Assembly: GCA_030737835.1 (NCBI GenBank) | Contig: JAUJYN010000012.1 | Coordinates: 5,933,943 to 5,997,942 of the forward strand | DNA from: Acorus gramineus | Taxonomy: Eukaryota; Streptophyta; Magnoliopsida; Acorales; Acoraceae | DNA length: 64,000 bases | Direction: 5' to 3' | Notes under the pieces: model-generated | Told to the model about the DNA's origin: nothing | Seen by the model: only the letters and a program-made list of their open reading frames with translations | Database searches by the model: none | Shown: in pieces, positions 11,540 through 24,329 of the stretch | Numbering within the stretch: the stretch's first letter is position 1 | Layout of the letters: each line of letters starts with the position of its first letter | Program-made: the position numbers and the translations under genes

Positions 11540-12078
11540 AATATTCTGGTCAACGGCATTCCTTCTGCCACCCAAGACCATGCCTACTTTGAAAAAGTTA
11601 TTCTATGGTTTCATATGTGGCAGCCCTTCTATGAAAAAAGCAATGCATCTTGTTGATTGGAGGACTATATATCTACCACGAAGAGAAGGACTCGACATAA
11701 AAGGCCTTAAGGACTAGGGGAAGCCTCTTTGGAGCTAGATTCTGGTTGGTATCTACAAACAAGCACTTGCTTTGGGCCACATGGATAAAACAACACTACT
11801 TGCAAAGTCATTCCATCTGGAAAAGCTTCAGCTCCCTTAGGTGCCTCAAAAATTTGGTCCTAGATTTGGAAGCTAGGGAATGGATAAAACCACGAGTCAG
11901 ATTTCTAATTTTCTCTAGTTCAAACATCAACATATGGGAATGCCTCTGGCTTAATGGCAAAGACTTGATGGAGTACTTTTGTGAGGTTTCTCTTCTTTCT
12001 GATCCTCTAAAAGAAGCAAGAGTCGCCCATCTTATTTTGGATGGAAAGTGGGTTAAACCTCATTGCTGGTCCATTTGA
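11540..12078 (+). pseudogene. LINE ORF2 reverse-transcriptase C-terminal connector remnant
   Basis: The translation contains 'WSTAFLLPPKTMPTLKKL', 'VDWRTIYLPRREGLDIKGL' and 'NKHLLWATWIKQHY' in nearly one frame. These match the region after the RT thumb in plant LINEs (pattern: W..xFxLPK, then W..xCxPKxEGGLGxR, then NxALLxKW). No palm-domain motifs precede it, so the core has been deleted. Confidence 0.6.
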
Positions 12079-12449
12079 TAAATCGAGTGTTTGGACTGCC
12101 ATTTTAGAAGAGAAGGTGGGAGGTATCCGTAAAGACACTCAAATATGGCCTCACAGCTATTCAGGATTTGTTTTTTAGTTTCAGAAGCCTGGGAAGCTAC
12201 TCAATTGAAGTGTCCAACTCTGGAATTGACTGCCTGGAAATAGAACTCCTACCAAACCCAAAAGATTCCAGTTTCGGATGGATGGTGTGCCTCTATAAGA
12301 CTCCTAATAGCAAGAATGGAATGACCGGGTAAGACATGACAAATCGAGACACAAAAATGTCCTTTACCAGCTCATTGTAGAATCTTTTCATATTGGAGCT
12401 CAAAAATGGGGGGTGTCCATTGTGCTGGAATCCTCCTCTATTCACCTCA

Positions 12450-12859
12450 TTCAATGGCTCCCTTCATACCAGGGCTGGATCATATCAAACTCGGACGAAT
12501 CATTGTCTATAGATAGGGCTGGATTTGGTGTGCTCTTCTATAAATACAGGGGGGTGGTGTTGCTACCCAAGATCCGAGAGCTTCCATAAATATCCTTGAG
12601 CTGCAAGGCATATATATGAGCTGGCCTAAAACTGGCTCTCACCCTTGGGGTGTCGAAACTCTACATCAAAGGGGACTATGCCACAGCGATCACCTGGGTG
12701 AAAGGGAAAGGCAAGCCTCCTTGGAGGGCAATAAGAGTGTTGAATGACATCCAACATGACCTCTTAGCTCTTTCACATTGGGAGGCCTTACACATCCATC
12801 GGAAGGGAAATCAACCAGCGGACATACTTGCTTCTCAGGGAACTCAAGATGGGGAGTAA
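12450..12859 (+). pseudogene. LINE ORF2 RNase H domain remnant
   Basis: The segment reads 'SNSDESLSIDRAGFGVLFYK', then after a stop 'LALTLGVSKLYIKGDYATAI', and ends 'HIHRKGNQPADILASQG'. It follows the RVT_3 RNase H pattern of plant LINEs: an N-terminal DxS strand, an xxGD second acidic position, and the H...R..N..AD helix. Stop codons interrupt it, and the tail runs into about 300 bp of 3' UTR. Confidence 0.6.
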
Positions 12860-13349
12860 TTGATCCCAGCTGATGGACTTCGGGAAGAACTATCGCAAGC
12901 TATTCAAATGGATGCCGCGGGCGCCACATTTCGCAGAACTCACTGAAGTCTGCCTCCTTTTGTAATTTTTAGACTTTTGCATTTGGTTCATCCCGGGGAA
13001 AAGGCTTCTTCCAACTTATTGAGGATGTAGAGCAGTTCATTCTATTCTTCCCTACCAACAGTCAAAAATTTCATCTACCTAGATAACCTCTTAATGTAAA
13101 TTTATTTCTCTTTTTAGATTTTTGTATATGCTCTAATTTATATAACAATACAAAGTTAATTTACCCTAAAAAAAATGATTATGGGGCTTGCCTTACAAGG
13201 AAGATGGAAGACCGTGATTTGTGCAGTATTCGACATAACTTGTAAATTTTTTTTATTTTTTCAATGTAAAGATAGTTAATCTAGGAGAGAATTCTCTAAT
13301 TTGATTCTTTGAATGTAAATAACAAATCTTAGGCTCTATTTGGTAGTAT

Positions 13350-14110
13350 TATAAAAACCAGATTGGACCGGCCAGTTCAACCATTTGGACCATCGACCAA
13401 CCCGAAATCCGGTCCTATTAGCCCGGCCATCAAAACCTGTATATTCCAAAAACTGTTCTAAAATTGAAAAATTGTTCAATCCACTTGTTGAACCACCGGA
13501 ATTTGAAAACCAGTACTGCTTTAGATGAACCAATCAGTTTTTTTAAGGTGTGTAAAATCAGTGTGACAATAATAACTTATCAAAAATGTAAAAATAGTCT
13601 TTCTAAATTTTAATTGGATGCATGGTTTAATAGATTTGGAACTTCATTAATTCATTATTCTAATTTTTCAAAATGATTTAGGTTCCCAAATTGCACTTCA
13701 AAGATGGGAAAACCATTGGAGTTTTAAAATATGTATCACCTCCTGAAAATAATAATTAATATCTTTTATTAGTAGGTATTTAACTTGAATGTCGTAAAAA
13801 TGTATTAAACTCTTAATTAATACAATTTTATGCATCTTAAAATTTTAATTATAAATAAAATTGTTTATGTTATTATGATGTTATATAAATGGCAATACAT
13901 ATATAAGAATTAAAACTTAATAACTATGAAAAATTTCTAGAATCTTTTAAATTTTTTTAATTTTTGAATTATAAATAATATATTTAATTAATACATTTGT
14001 TACATCATGATGATTTCACAGTTTGATTTCGGTTAACTCGACGGTTGAATAGGTAATCCTTAACCGAATCATTTTTCCGGTTCAATGAACAGTTTGGTTT
14101 TTAAAACACT
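13350..14110. mobile_element. Probable non-autonomous hAT-like element (degenerate)
   Basis: The left end 'aaaaaccagattggaccgg' and the right end 'ccggttcaatgaacagtttg' plus 'gttttt' are inverted and imperfect, 750 bp apart. Interiors near both ends are rich in 'accgg', 'ccggt' and 'ttcaacc' motifs. The middle is plain AT-rich DNA. No clean 8-bp target duplication was found. Confidence 0.4.
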
Positions 14111-15281
14111 TCTATTTGTAGTCCATTGTCAAATTGATTTTGTTTTAAAAAAAATCATTTTGGATATATAATTGGTTCCCAGTGAGTATTTTTTATCTTC
14201 AACTTTTTTTTATGAAAAACCAGTTGAGAGTAACTTTCAAATAATCATAACCAATATATTATTTGTATCTATTTAAAACATAAGTTGTTTTTAATTTGAA
14301 TATTGATTTCAAAGGAGGCCTTAGAAAAATATTCCCTCAAATATTCCTACCATAACAAAATGGGAATCATATCTACTTGGTTACTTTGAGACTAACAAGG
14401 TTACCTCTCATTCTCTTTCATTAAGGAAAAGGTGAAGGAAAAAATATGATGTTTCATGTCATGCACTCTAATGCTAGGTTAATGACATGTAATTCACTAA
14501 ATTGAGGTTTTTTTTTTTATTGATTTAATCCCTAGCATGGCATGACGTGAACTTCAATTGAATGATACCGCTTATGGGATGGAGCAGACTGAATACTTAA
14601 AAAGTAAGATGATATGTTCAATTTTATGTACAACTTCATCAATAGTTTTGAAAATACATACTATTAGAAAAAGCAATATATATACTAAGATATGCTAATA
14701 TATATTTTTTAAAATAAATAAATAATTTTTACATACTATGATAGTATAGTATTGTACTATCACAGTTTATAGGCAGTCGAGATCAATTCTAAACTGTAAA
14801 CTGGACTATAAAACGTCAAAGTGTATTAGGACCCATACGTAAAACACTAGCGAATAAATTGCACATAACTTTGGAAGCCAAGTGAAGGGATTTTGATCGA
14901 ATTGCGGTGCTCTACTATTTTCAAATATATTATGTTTTAGCCATGTTCTGCATAATTTTCTTTGTTATATATGTAACAATGTTTTTTTATATATCTTTAT
15001 TTGTAGAAGGTAGTTACTTTTCTACCTTCTTGGAGTATTATAATTTCAGGGAAACTATTTTAGTAAAATTCAAATATCGCATTTCCTTAATGATCGCATC
15101 AAAAACTTGAGTCCCTTTAATATGGATTCCCTTCATGATCAATGACAATTGCTGCATTGTCATCATATCTATCGTATTATTATAATAATAAATATATTAA
15201 TTTGGGTCACTTCTAACTTTTAAGGAAAAAAAATGAAAAATGAAAAAAGAAAAGAAAATATATTGAGAAATGTTTTCCTTA
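14111..15281. other. AT-rich intergenic DNA, no gene seen
   Basis: No supported gene. A stretch near 14725-14830, with 'tactatgatagtatagta', resembles the repeat at 24600-24660. Confidence 0.4.
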
Positions 15282-15289
15282 CCTATACC

Positions 15290-15776
15290 TAGGGCTGCAA
15301 CTTGGGTTGGGTTGAACCCGAATCTGACGGGTTGAACCCGATTTTTACATGGGTTGGGTTGACCAAATCGGGTTCGAGTTCGGGTTCACCAATTCGGGTT
15401 GACTCACAAATCGGGTTGGGTTTGGGTTGGCCTCACTCACAACCCGACCCAACCCGAACCCGTAAACCAATAGTTAAAAAAAAAATCATGGCCGTTCATT
15501 TTGTAGCTTCTAATCTTGGTAGTCCAAATTTTAGGTAAACCTAGCTAATCTTACGGGTTGGGTCGGGTTGGTTCAATTCGGGTTGAAAATCAGGTTGAGT
15601 TGGGTCGGTCCAATTCGGGTTGGGTCGGGTTGGTTTATTTAATTATGGGTTGGGTTCGAATTGGTCCAATTCAGGTTGAAAATCGGGTTGGGTCGAGTCA
15701 GGTTAGGGTTGAGTAGTTTAGAATTCGAATTGGGTTCGAATCAACCCGAACCCAACCCGCCTAAGTTGCAGCCCTA
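15290..15776. mobile_element. hAT-like non-autonomous element with 8-bp target duplication
   Basis: Both ends share a perfect 14-bp terminal inverted repeat, TAGGGCTGCAACTT. They are flanked by the exact 8-bp duplication CCTATACC (15282-15289 and 15777-15784), the target length of hAT transposases. Inside, both subterminal regions consist of repeated 'cgggttgggttg' and 'caacccgaaccc' blocks in opposite orientations, so the element can fold into long GC-rich stems. It encodes no transposase. Boundaries and duplication are seen; the hAT assignment follows from them. Confidence 0.9.
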
Positions 15777-15784
15777 CCTATACC

Positions 15785-17362
15785 AGTCATGTTTTATACA
15801 TGTGAGCTATAAACTTACAAAAGATCATAAGTCTAAATCGATCATGTGATAATAATAATAATAATAATAATAAAGTACTTCAAAGTTGGAACTACTCCAC
15901 TTCAAACAATGATTTCTTTGAAGGGCCTGCTTATGATCAATTATGCATTGCCAAAAATTTCAAACTATGTATAATATAATATAATATAATATTCAAAATT
16001 TGTGGATTGAAACCTCACCATCCCAGATGATCAATAGACGTGCTTCATGTGTGAATTCGTCTGATTCGATGCAAGAAACAAATGACAATCAATTTAGTCG
16101 ATGCACGTGGGTTTGTCAATCAGACTCGTGAGAAAGAGAATGAATGATCTTGAAAAGTCTTAAGATAATGAAATTTTGAAGTGAATCATTTATTGGTGTG
16201 GCTTAAATTTCTTATGCCTACGTATTTCAATTTGGACACACGCATTTCATATGTCATGTGTCGTGCGTCATGTTTCAACTTTCGTTTTCCATTGTGTTTT
16301 TTGTTTTATTGTCAAGTTCTTAAATTTCTTATAATCAACCAAGTCATTCAATTTGGACAGATTTTCATGTCATGTTGTGAGCTCTATTGTTTTATTGTTA
16401 AGTTTTTCAATATTTTGTTACGAGGAATCCCACATTAGTGGCTTACTCTATCCTTGTTTTTTTTAAAAACAAATTCGGCCAGATATTTTCATTAGTCCTA
16501 TACCTTTAAAAAAAAAAAAAAGTTATCCCTAAGAGTATTTTGTGAAGATGGTCCGGACGAGCATTTTGTGAATATTTTATTTTTTTAGTTGTGGACAAGT
16601 TATACTCGTTATATACAAATGTCAAAAAAACATGGTACAATATTGCATGTTATATATGTAAATAAAAAATATAAAAACTTAATAATTATTAAATAAAATA
16701 AAATGTGCATACACATATGGATTTCTAACAAATAAATAAAATATTGATATGAAGAACACAGTATAAACAAAATGTTTGTACATTATTTAAATCATCCAAA
16801 AATCTCATTCCATTAAATATATAGGGTAATAAATTTACACCATATAATATTTTTTATATTATAATAAAAATAATGTAAATTGTTTTTATAAAATTCAAGT
16901 GAGATAAATTTGATGAATATTTTTAATTTTAAATTATTAAAAATTTAATATATTGATATGATTTATTTAAATCTAATTTTGAAATATATTTATGATTTAT
17001 CTAAATTTGATTTGAAATCTTAAATTTTAAAAAAATAAGATATGAATAATTATTAATGCTACAAGAGAGTAAAAATGAAAATGAAAAGCTGGATCACTTA
17101 CTCATTAATAAGTATATAAGTAATAGATATCTACAATTCATTGGATTATACAATTCATTAATATAAATGTAAATATTTTATAATATTTTTTATAAACATA
17201 TATATTTTATTGCATAAAATATAAACTCCAAAAATATACAAAAAAATGTGAGAAATGTAAAACTCTACATGCACATAATACTGTAGTAACATTATTCAAA
17301 CATTATTAGTAGGACTCAAATGTAATCGCACAAAACAAGCTACAAGTATTGAAATACAATTC
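15785..17362. other. AT-rich intergenic DNA with (AAT)n run
   Basis: No gene supported. A (AAT)n microsatellite lies at 15849-15873 and a short (TATAA)n run at 15969-15992. Confidence 0.45.
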
Positions 17363-17365
17363 TAA

Positions 17366-18248
17366 GAGCATCTTCAAAAGCCTCTCCAATGTCTCCCTAC
17401 ATTATGGGGGAAAAAAAGGCTCCCTATGACATGTAGGGAGCTTTTTTTTTTATCACTCTAAAAGCCTCCTCATTCTTACCCTATATTCATTCCAAATGAC
17501 CAATTTACTCCAATTCATATCTATAAATTACAAGATATTTAAATCTCAAATGAATCAAAGCACATTCTAAAATTTATCAAGACTTGGAATAAAGATCATT
17601 TAAATAAAATTATTAATAATGAATAAAAATTAATTAAAAGTAAATTAAAAATTGTAAATAAAACATGAAAAATATAATCTAGTGTAGATGCACCAGATCT
17701 GTGGTTAGGATTTTAAAAACATTTTATTAAACAGTTTTTGGAAATGAAAACCCTTACAACAAACCACAATCCCAAGATCAACAAACCTTAGAACAAATCA
17801 ATACCAAGCTTCAAAGGAACCCTCACAACAAACCACAATCCACAAAGTCACCAAAGAGTTAGAGAGAGAGAGAGAGAGATACCGGTGGACGAACGGCAGA
17901 CAGACAGCGGGCGGACGGAGACGGAGAGACGACGGCCGGGACGGACGGCAGATGAAATGGAAGGTTTTGATTTTCATTTTTTAGGGTTTTTAGGATAGAG
18001 AGGATGATAGGATACATTTAGAGGAGGTGATTTAAAAAATGGGGAGAGAGAGAGTTGGTTGAAAAAAAAAATGGGGTTTTTGTTGAAAGGGGTAAAAAAG
18101 TCATTTTGCATTATAGTTTTCCCTACAAGACTCCATACATGTATGGAGAGAGGGGTGTGAGGAAGCTTTTAATTTGGAGATGGATTTTAAGGTTTTTAAC
18201 TTCCTATATAGAGAAAAATGTGGTGTAGAGAGTCTTTTGGAGATGCTC
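17366..18248. mobile_element. PIF/Harbinger-like MITE, 883 bp, TAA target duplication
   Basis: The terminal repeats are GAGCATCTTCAAAAG at the left and CTTTTGGAGATGCTC at the right (one mismatch). TAA is duplicated at 17363-17365 and 18249-18251. A 3-bp TWA target and 'GAGCATCTCCAA' ends are typical of plant PIF/Harbinger-derived MITEs. The interior holds a (GA)n run and a GC-rich patch (17862-17960) of 'gacgg' and 'ggacgg' motifs unlike the flanks, possibly acquired DNA. It has no transposase frame. Confidence 0.8.
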
Positions 18249-18251
18249 TAA

Positions 18252-20340
18252 GGACATTGTTATATACAGTATCATTAAAGTTTGCATGCAATCTGATGAA
18301 CCTAGCTCGATCTGAGATATATTTCTCATTAGAATTTTTACATTTCAGATTAATGGATGCTGAAAATTCGATGAAATATATAATTTATTATTCTTTTTTA
18401 AAAATAAAGTCTCATTAAATGATGTGAATTATTTTTGAAAAAAAATCAAAATGTCTACTTTCTATAGACAAGAAAGCGGAGTTGTGTCAAATATTTTCCC
18501 TTTTCTAAAATGAAAGTTCATATATCGTGATAGTTAACTATTAAAATGTATAGTTTATTAATAATTTTTCATATTTTAAATTAAATGGATCCATGTGATA
18601 TATTATCAAATTATATACATTTTTATAAAAGTATATATATCACAACAGAACTTGGTTACTGTTTTTAAAAAATTAAAATACAAACGAACTGTCCGCCAGA
18701 TTGCCACGTAAATTGTTCCTAATATTATTCTTTTCAAAAATATGAAAAACGTGGCGGGTCTTAACTACTTTTCTCGGGGTACATGTAATTAATCCGTTCA
18801 TTTGATTAAAGAGCCCTTTCATAATTATGAAGTGCAGGATCGGAATACTACTTATCCAAGATTCTCTTCCATGTTTTTTACATGAACAGTATGCAGACAG
18901 CACGCCAGAGATAAACGTTTTAATATATTAAGAAACCAAAGGTCAAATAAAAATAAATGTCTCAAGATTCCCTTTTGTGCACGTTTAGTATTCTTGTCTT
19001 GAATTACAAGAGACATATATATCCCTTTCAAAAAAAGGAATATTGACTGGGTCATTTAATTGGACCTCATTGTGGAATCCTATTAATAATCAAGAAAGAT
19101 CTTTGTATGTGTTGGTTGATCTTTATAGGCTAAGGTTACCTATAAAAGTCAACCATGGAAGCTTTAGCCTGTCACGGCATCTTATTGTAATAATATTTGA
19201 TAAAATATGAAACTACTTTATCCATAACGATGTCCAAATATCTCGGTCACATAAGTCAAATTTTACATTATCCTTTTATATGTGTTAACTCATAAACATT
19301 TGGTTAAGCAGGAATCTTTACATCGATGACATGAAAATCATGTTTTCATTAATTATAAAAAGAGTTATACTATATAGGCCCCATCATATAGGCCTTCTCA
19401 CAAGTTTCATGAGTTATCAAAATGTCATTGGACATTTTATTGACTTTTATAAAAAGACAAAAAAGCTAAATACCAAAGTACCCCCCATTAAAACCAACTT
19501 TCTTGGTCGTGATTTTACTCTTCTTCCATTTTTTCCCACTCGTCCACCCGTCCCTCTCAGCAATTCAAACAATTTTAAATTTTTTTTAGGATTTCCACAA
19601 ACAGAAATTTGAATCAAATTAGACCAATCAAAGAATCTCCCTTTTGTCTAAAACGACGAATCTGTTTGGAAACATAGATTGAAAAGTAGTTTTTGTAATA
19701 AAGCTGCTTTTTAAGATGATTTTAGACCTTGACTTTTATTGGAATGTTTTTTTTTTAATTCAGGAATCAATATTTGAAAGCAGATGACATTTGGCAGTTG
19801 CTTTGCAATTCAAAAAATCGATTCCGACCAAAAAGCGTTATTTTTTAGCTTTTCAAAACACAGATTTCGAGAAAAAAAATTAAAAGGAATCCACCTTCTG
19901 ATTCTGAATAAAACTGCCCCGTTTGGCTGCACGATTTTAGCTTTTCAGTTTTTCAAAAAGCAAAACCTGCCCTAAACGTGCAACCAAACGGAGCCTAAGA
20001 TTTCTTTGCAAAATCAATTTCAAAAAAAAAAAAAAACTTTCTTCCCAAGGATTCAACACCCGCCAAAAAATGGATACGCAACCATTTTTTGGTATTTGAA
20101 AAAACATCTTTGTTATATTTCAATATCTTATGATTACATGAATATAATGTTTTTTTTTCTAATGTATTTTTTTTCCCGAATAGATACAAAAAGTAACTTA
20201 CTTTTTTTTAGAGAGAAAACTGAAACGCATAACCAATTTCTGTTCTTGTTTGTAATAAAATATCACTAACAATCAGATGAATCTAACCAGATTTAAGTTA
20301 CATTTATGTTTTGTTTGTTTAATGTTACTGCTACGTGCAA
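18252..20340. other. Intergenic DNA, no gene seen
   Basis: No coding similarity found. At 19916-19995 a short inverted pair (ccccgtttggctgcacg and cgtgcaaccaaacgg) about 80 bp long looks like a miniature element of the 'gtttgg' end type. Confidence 0.4.
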
Positions 20341-20349
20341 TGTAATTAT

Positions 20350-20800
20350 ATTTAAATGTAAACTAACTGGCAAGTATAATGCTCAGCAAATATAACTAAC
20401 TATTAGTATGTTTTGCTGAATATAAATTTTTTTAGAATGTAACCACTTCTCTTCAATGATTCTAATAGTTTATTATTTTTTTATGTATGCATGTCATGAT
20501 TTATGTATATTTCTTTATTATTATATTATTTTTGTTGTTAGTGATTATGCACAGTGTACCTAACATCCCTTCATAATCATTATAGTATGTTAATGTAAAT
20601 TTCTTTGAATTCATTTTTTAAATTAATATGCATTTTCAGTTTATTTCATGGTACTACTATGTTGAAGGTAATTACTATCCGTGAAATGTAACTAACTGAA
20701 AATAACTGTACAGCAAATGTAACTAACTAATTACTATCCTTGAAATGTAACTAACTGAAAATAATACACAACAAATATAACTAACTATTTGAGTTACGTG
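20350..20800 (+). repeat. Repeated 'GTAACTAACT' motif with a 59-bp tandem duplication
   Basis: The motif 'aaatgtaactaact' or 'aaatataactaact' occurs at least five times. The unit beginning 'aattactatcc' is duplicated head-to-tail with a 59-bp offset (20670 and 20729). It is non-coding. Confidence 0.7.
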
Positions 20801-20867
20801 CAGGTAGATTTTTTCTGTGGATCTTTGCAATGTCAAAACCTTAACTACAAGCAAAATTGTTATAAAA

Positions 20868-21000
20868 TAATCACACATCTTCTTCTGTATCAAATGTCAT
20901 TCCAACACTTTACGCAATTTCTTTTGCACATTGCTGCTCAACTTCAACAATGAAATCTTTATGCAGACTGCCTTCCACAAAAAATGTAATTGAGTCCACT
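20868..21000 (-). pseudogene. FAR1-related DNA-binding-domain remnant (antisense)
   Basis: The minus strand reads 'EGSLHKDFIVEVEQQCAKEI' then a stop then 'SVGMTFDTEEDV', another stop, then 'LFYNN'. The pattern 'P.xGMxFDSEEEAxxFYxxYA' marks the start of the FAR1/FHY3 DNA-binding domain, a family descended from Mutator-like transposases. Two in-frame stops and the lack of continuation make this a short relic. The acidic lead-in is also usual for these proteins. Identification is by eye from about 20 residues. Confidence 0.5.
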
Positions 21001-23070
21001 GTATTTCCTACATTCAAATGTAAAAAATCATTAAAACTAATGTATTGTTGTAATCACTAAAAATCAGATAAACATAAAAAACTACAAATGGAATAATATG
21101 ACTCATAGTTCCACTAAGATCATATTAAGAGTCGTTCATATTTTGAAATGAAACTTTGTTTCACAAATATATTGCTCTAAAGTTAGGTACATTTTTAATG
21201 TAACTAATATTGTTAACAAAAATATTTAATAAGTTAGTTACATTAAAAAAAATGTAGCCAAATCACAAAAAATGCAAAAAGAAAGACCAAAAAGGGAATA
21301 AATATGTAACTGACATTCAAATGTTAAATAACTGATGTACCATGCTCAAAATCACGTTTCACATAAAAAAATAAAAAAAACAACCATAATTTTACATATA
21401 AAATTGAAAAAAAAATTAAAATAATTGAAAAAACATACAATAAACATGCACCACACTTGAATCGGCAGACATTTCAAATGGTAGCCAAAAGAATTCAATG
21501 GTTATTTTTCGATCAGATAAAAAGTTTAGATAGTCGTCTAAAGAATAAATCCGATTTTGAACGCCCTCAAAGAAAAAATCTCAAATTTTACCACCATTCA
21601 AATACTAAAATTCAAAGAAGAAAAAAAAACAGAAATAAATGCCCAGACGTGTGATTCCAAGAATTAATTACGGTTTCATTAACAAACAGTCCCATTAATT
21701 ACGTTGAAAATTAACAAACACATTTAAGGGGTATATTAGGTAATCCAAATTAAGCCATGTCATAGGACTTACGAGGGCATACAAAATGGGGCTTGTTAAT
21801 CATTTCCCTTATAAAAATATTATAAAAGTCTGATGTCCTAACCAACATGTAACATGATTTCTGCAAGACATCTTCCATTCTAGCTAGGACGCTCAACATC
21901 TTGCGTTATAGGAGCAATAACCCTATTCGACCTTGAAGGCTCGAAGGATGACGGTACTTGAAACGACAAATGATATATGGTTGGATACACTTGCAGTCCC
22001 CATCCGCAATTTTCATCTTTTTTTTAAAAAAAAATATACATCGAAGTATATGCTATTGTTATAAAGAGTGAACGTTTAAGTTTTTAGTTATAGACGAGCT
22101 TAAATTTTTATTTTTATTTTTTATTGCTCATGGGGTTGCTATAAGATAAATGGGACATCAAGGTGAGAGACAGAGAGATTTTTGTATCATAACTACTTGG
22201 TATAGCAAATGATTCATTTTCTCTTTCGTGGATGTAAATAAATTGATGCATGTGTGTTATGTTGTATAATTTACCCAGTTTATTATTTTTTCATCCATTG
22301 TTTTACAGGTGACCGTGTTAAATCATGTGTGATAAGGTTAAAATCGATGGAGATTTTACACACAAATAAGAGCCATTAGAGCCACTTAAACTAGAACAAA
22401 CAACTGGATTCGCTTGTTGACAATCCAATAGAATTGGATAGTAATTCATTTCCTAAGAAGCATGCTATTGTGATCATACTTACGTTTTGCAAGACACAAA
22501 TAACATAGCACTGATATGGGGAAGCCCATGATGAATCAATTTTATTGGATTTATGGAGAGGAGCTTGCAAAGGCATGGGCAGGGCCTTGATAGACCGAAC
22601 CTCACACTAATGCTAAGGTTGGGCTTCTTTGTTCTTGGATCTCAAATGATATGCAGAAGGATAATGTTACGTACAGTTTCCTTTTTCAACCCCAATAATC
22701 GACACGTGTTTTAAAATTTTTTAAAATAGTATATTTCATCTACATACTTTTATAAAAAAAAATGAAGCATATATTTCAATTAATTATATAGATGCATATA
22801 CGTAGGGGCTTCTTCCGTGTCCATTTCAAAGTGAGATTGTTGATTCATGAGTAGTTTGTTTTCTTGGTTGGGATGATTTCTTAGTAGAATTCTCTTCTAC
22901 TTGGATTTCATCTTGTCTTTTGTTTTTAATTCTTGCTTTTGTATTTTGGGCTCGGTTTTTTTCTTAATGGAAGGTCAAATGTTTGCAATTTTATTTCTAA
23001 AATATGATGCCCTTGATCTGTCTCCTGGGCACACTCACTCTTTTTTTTTGGCATTGTTACAAAGTTTTTT
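21001..23070. other. AT-rich intergenic DNA, no gene seen
   Basis: No supported gene or bounded element. Fragments similar to repeat family A appear near 22720-22800. Confidence 0.4.
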
Positions 23071-23265
23071 TTATAACTCCAAATGCAGTCTCATATACCT
23101 TGTTAAATTTTTTCCACACTTACTAAAATGAGTCCATTCAATTCGAAATGAAGCGATATACAATTTTAATCAAGGTATATACCTCATTAGATGATGTTTA
23201 CTATTTTTTAAAAAATAAAACATAAGCGGACTACATTTGAAAAATGTACCTAACATTTTCCCATT
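23071..23265 (+). repeat. Dispersed repeat family A
   Basis: Contains in order 'gcagtctcatatacct', 'ccacacttactaaaatgag', 'tcaattcgaaatgaagcg', 'atatacctcattagatgatg' and 'tgtacctaacatt', the same order as in the copies at 24330, 30910 and 60990. Confidence 0.65.
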
Positions 23266-23976
23266 TTTTGAGAGAGAGAGGGGATAGGCATTGTCATTTG
23301 ATGAAGAGTAAATCAAATTATAATGATGAAGGGGGTAAGAGGAAACAAACAGAAAAACACAAGCAAAATACTCAAGGCACCCCCACCCTTGAAAGAAAAA
23401 GAAAAGGAAAATGTTATCCTATACACAGTCCATTTTACATTTCAAAATGAAATTCATTTATGTTCTTTTTTTACAAAAATCATATACCTCATTTAATAAG
23501 GTGTGTATTTTTATAGAAGATAGAAATATATAATGAATTGCATGGAATCATTCATAGAAAATGATTTTCAACGATATATAGAGTAGTCAGTGAAAGGAAT
23601 TAACGAGTTATATGAGACTGTATTTATAACTGTAAAAAGGATTGAGTGTAACAGAACTCAATAAGGAAAGAAAAAATGATGCATCTAATCCTAGATTAAT
23701 GATCAAGAACTCTCTCAATATAAAAAGAACAGTGGTTCTTAAACCGACTGATTGTTTATATTAATATAAAATTTAATGACATTCAAAAACTGCATAGTCA
23801 ATAATAGGATAGTGTTTCATGTATAACACACTAACTAATATAATAATAAACTCATATGTAATTTAACAACAATATTTGAGAGACTTTCTATTAATGATAC
23901 TCATCTTCCAACAAGATTGCAATTTTATACATATGTGAAACTGTTATAGGAAACATGATTTTAGGCCAATCACAGA
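23266..23976. other. Intergenic DNA, no gene seen
   Basis: No supported gene. A partial family A copy (cacagtccattttacattt...atatacctcatttaataagg) lies at about 23423-23510. Confidence 0.4.
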
Positions 23977-24205
23977 GGCTCCATTTGGGAGCACATCATG
24001 GGCGTCCACAGTGGGTAGAACACAGGGGGGGGACCCGCGGTAAGGGAAGCTTTGTTTCACATAGTCGGGGAACACTGAAAATAGGATACGGCAAGGGGTG
24101 TGTGGATTCTCAATGCATCGACGCAACGAGCCGTTTGTGGCCGCGTTCGCGTCCGTGGGCATCCGCTGACTCCACTGCTATGTAAACGCTCCGCCAAATA
24201 GAGCC
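23977..24205. mobile_element. Short GC-rich MITE-like element
   Basis: A 229-bp GC-rich island is bounded by inverted ends GGCTCCATTTGGGAGC and GCTCCGCCAAATAGAGCC (imperfect). The trinucleotide AGA lies outside both ends. The interior is far more GC-rich than the surroundings (e.g. 'gaacacaggggggggacccg'). The 'GGCTCC.TTTGG' end type is common in plant non-autonomous elements; the superfamily is not resolved. Confidence 0.5.
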
Positions 24206-24329
24206 AGAATGATAAATCATTAACTGACTTCTTACACGATTTTGTTTTGCCATTCTAGCTTAGCTAATTTTCTCATTATTTGAAACATAAACAACGTTCT
24301 TACTAAATAAGTAGAGCGCTACTCCACTC

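Larger units (their letters stand above)
8690..13172 (+). mobile_element. Decayed plant L1-type LINE with internal deletion
   Basis: Reading all three plus frames gives, in order: an ORF1 nucleic-acid-binding domain, pieces of an AP endonuclease, the C-terminal connector of a LINE reverse transcriptase, and an RNase H domain. A short 3' tail with an A-run follows near 13163-13172. Every domain is interrupted by stops or frameshifts. The catalytic reverse-transcriptase core, where the YADD motif would be, is absent, because the endonuclease C-terminus passes within about 250 bp to the thumb/zinc-binding region. The 5' boundary is approximate and I could not fix a target duplication. This is a dead copy. 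ORF2 domain order including RNase H is typical of plant L1 elements (established knowledge). Confidence 0.75.

Noticed and set aside
20350..20800. CRISPR-like or regulatory array from the 'GTAACTAACT' repeats
   Set aside because: Repeats are irregularly spaced, partly explained by one 59-bp duplication, and lie in plant nuclear DNA.
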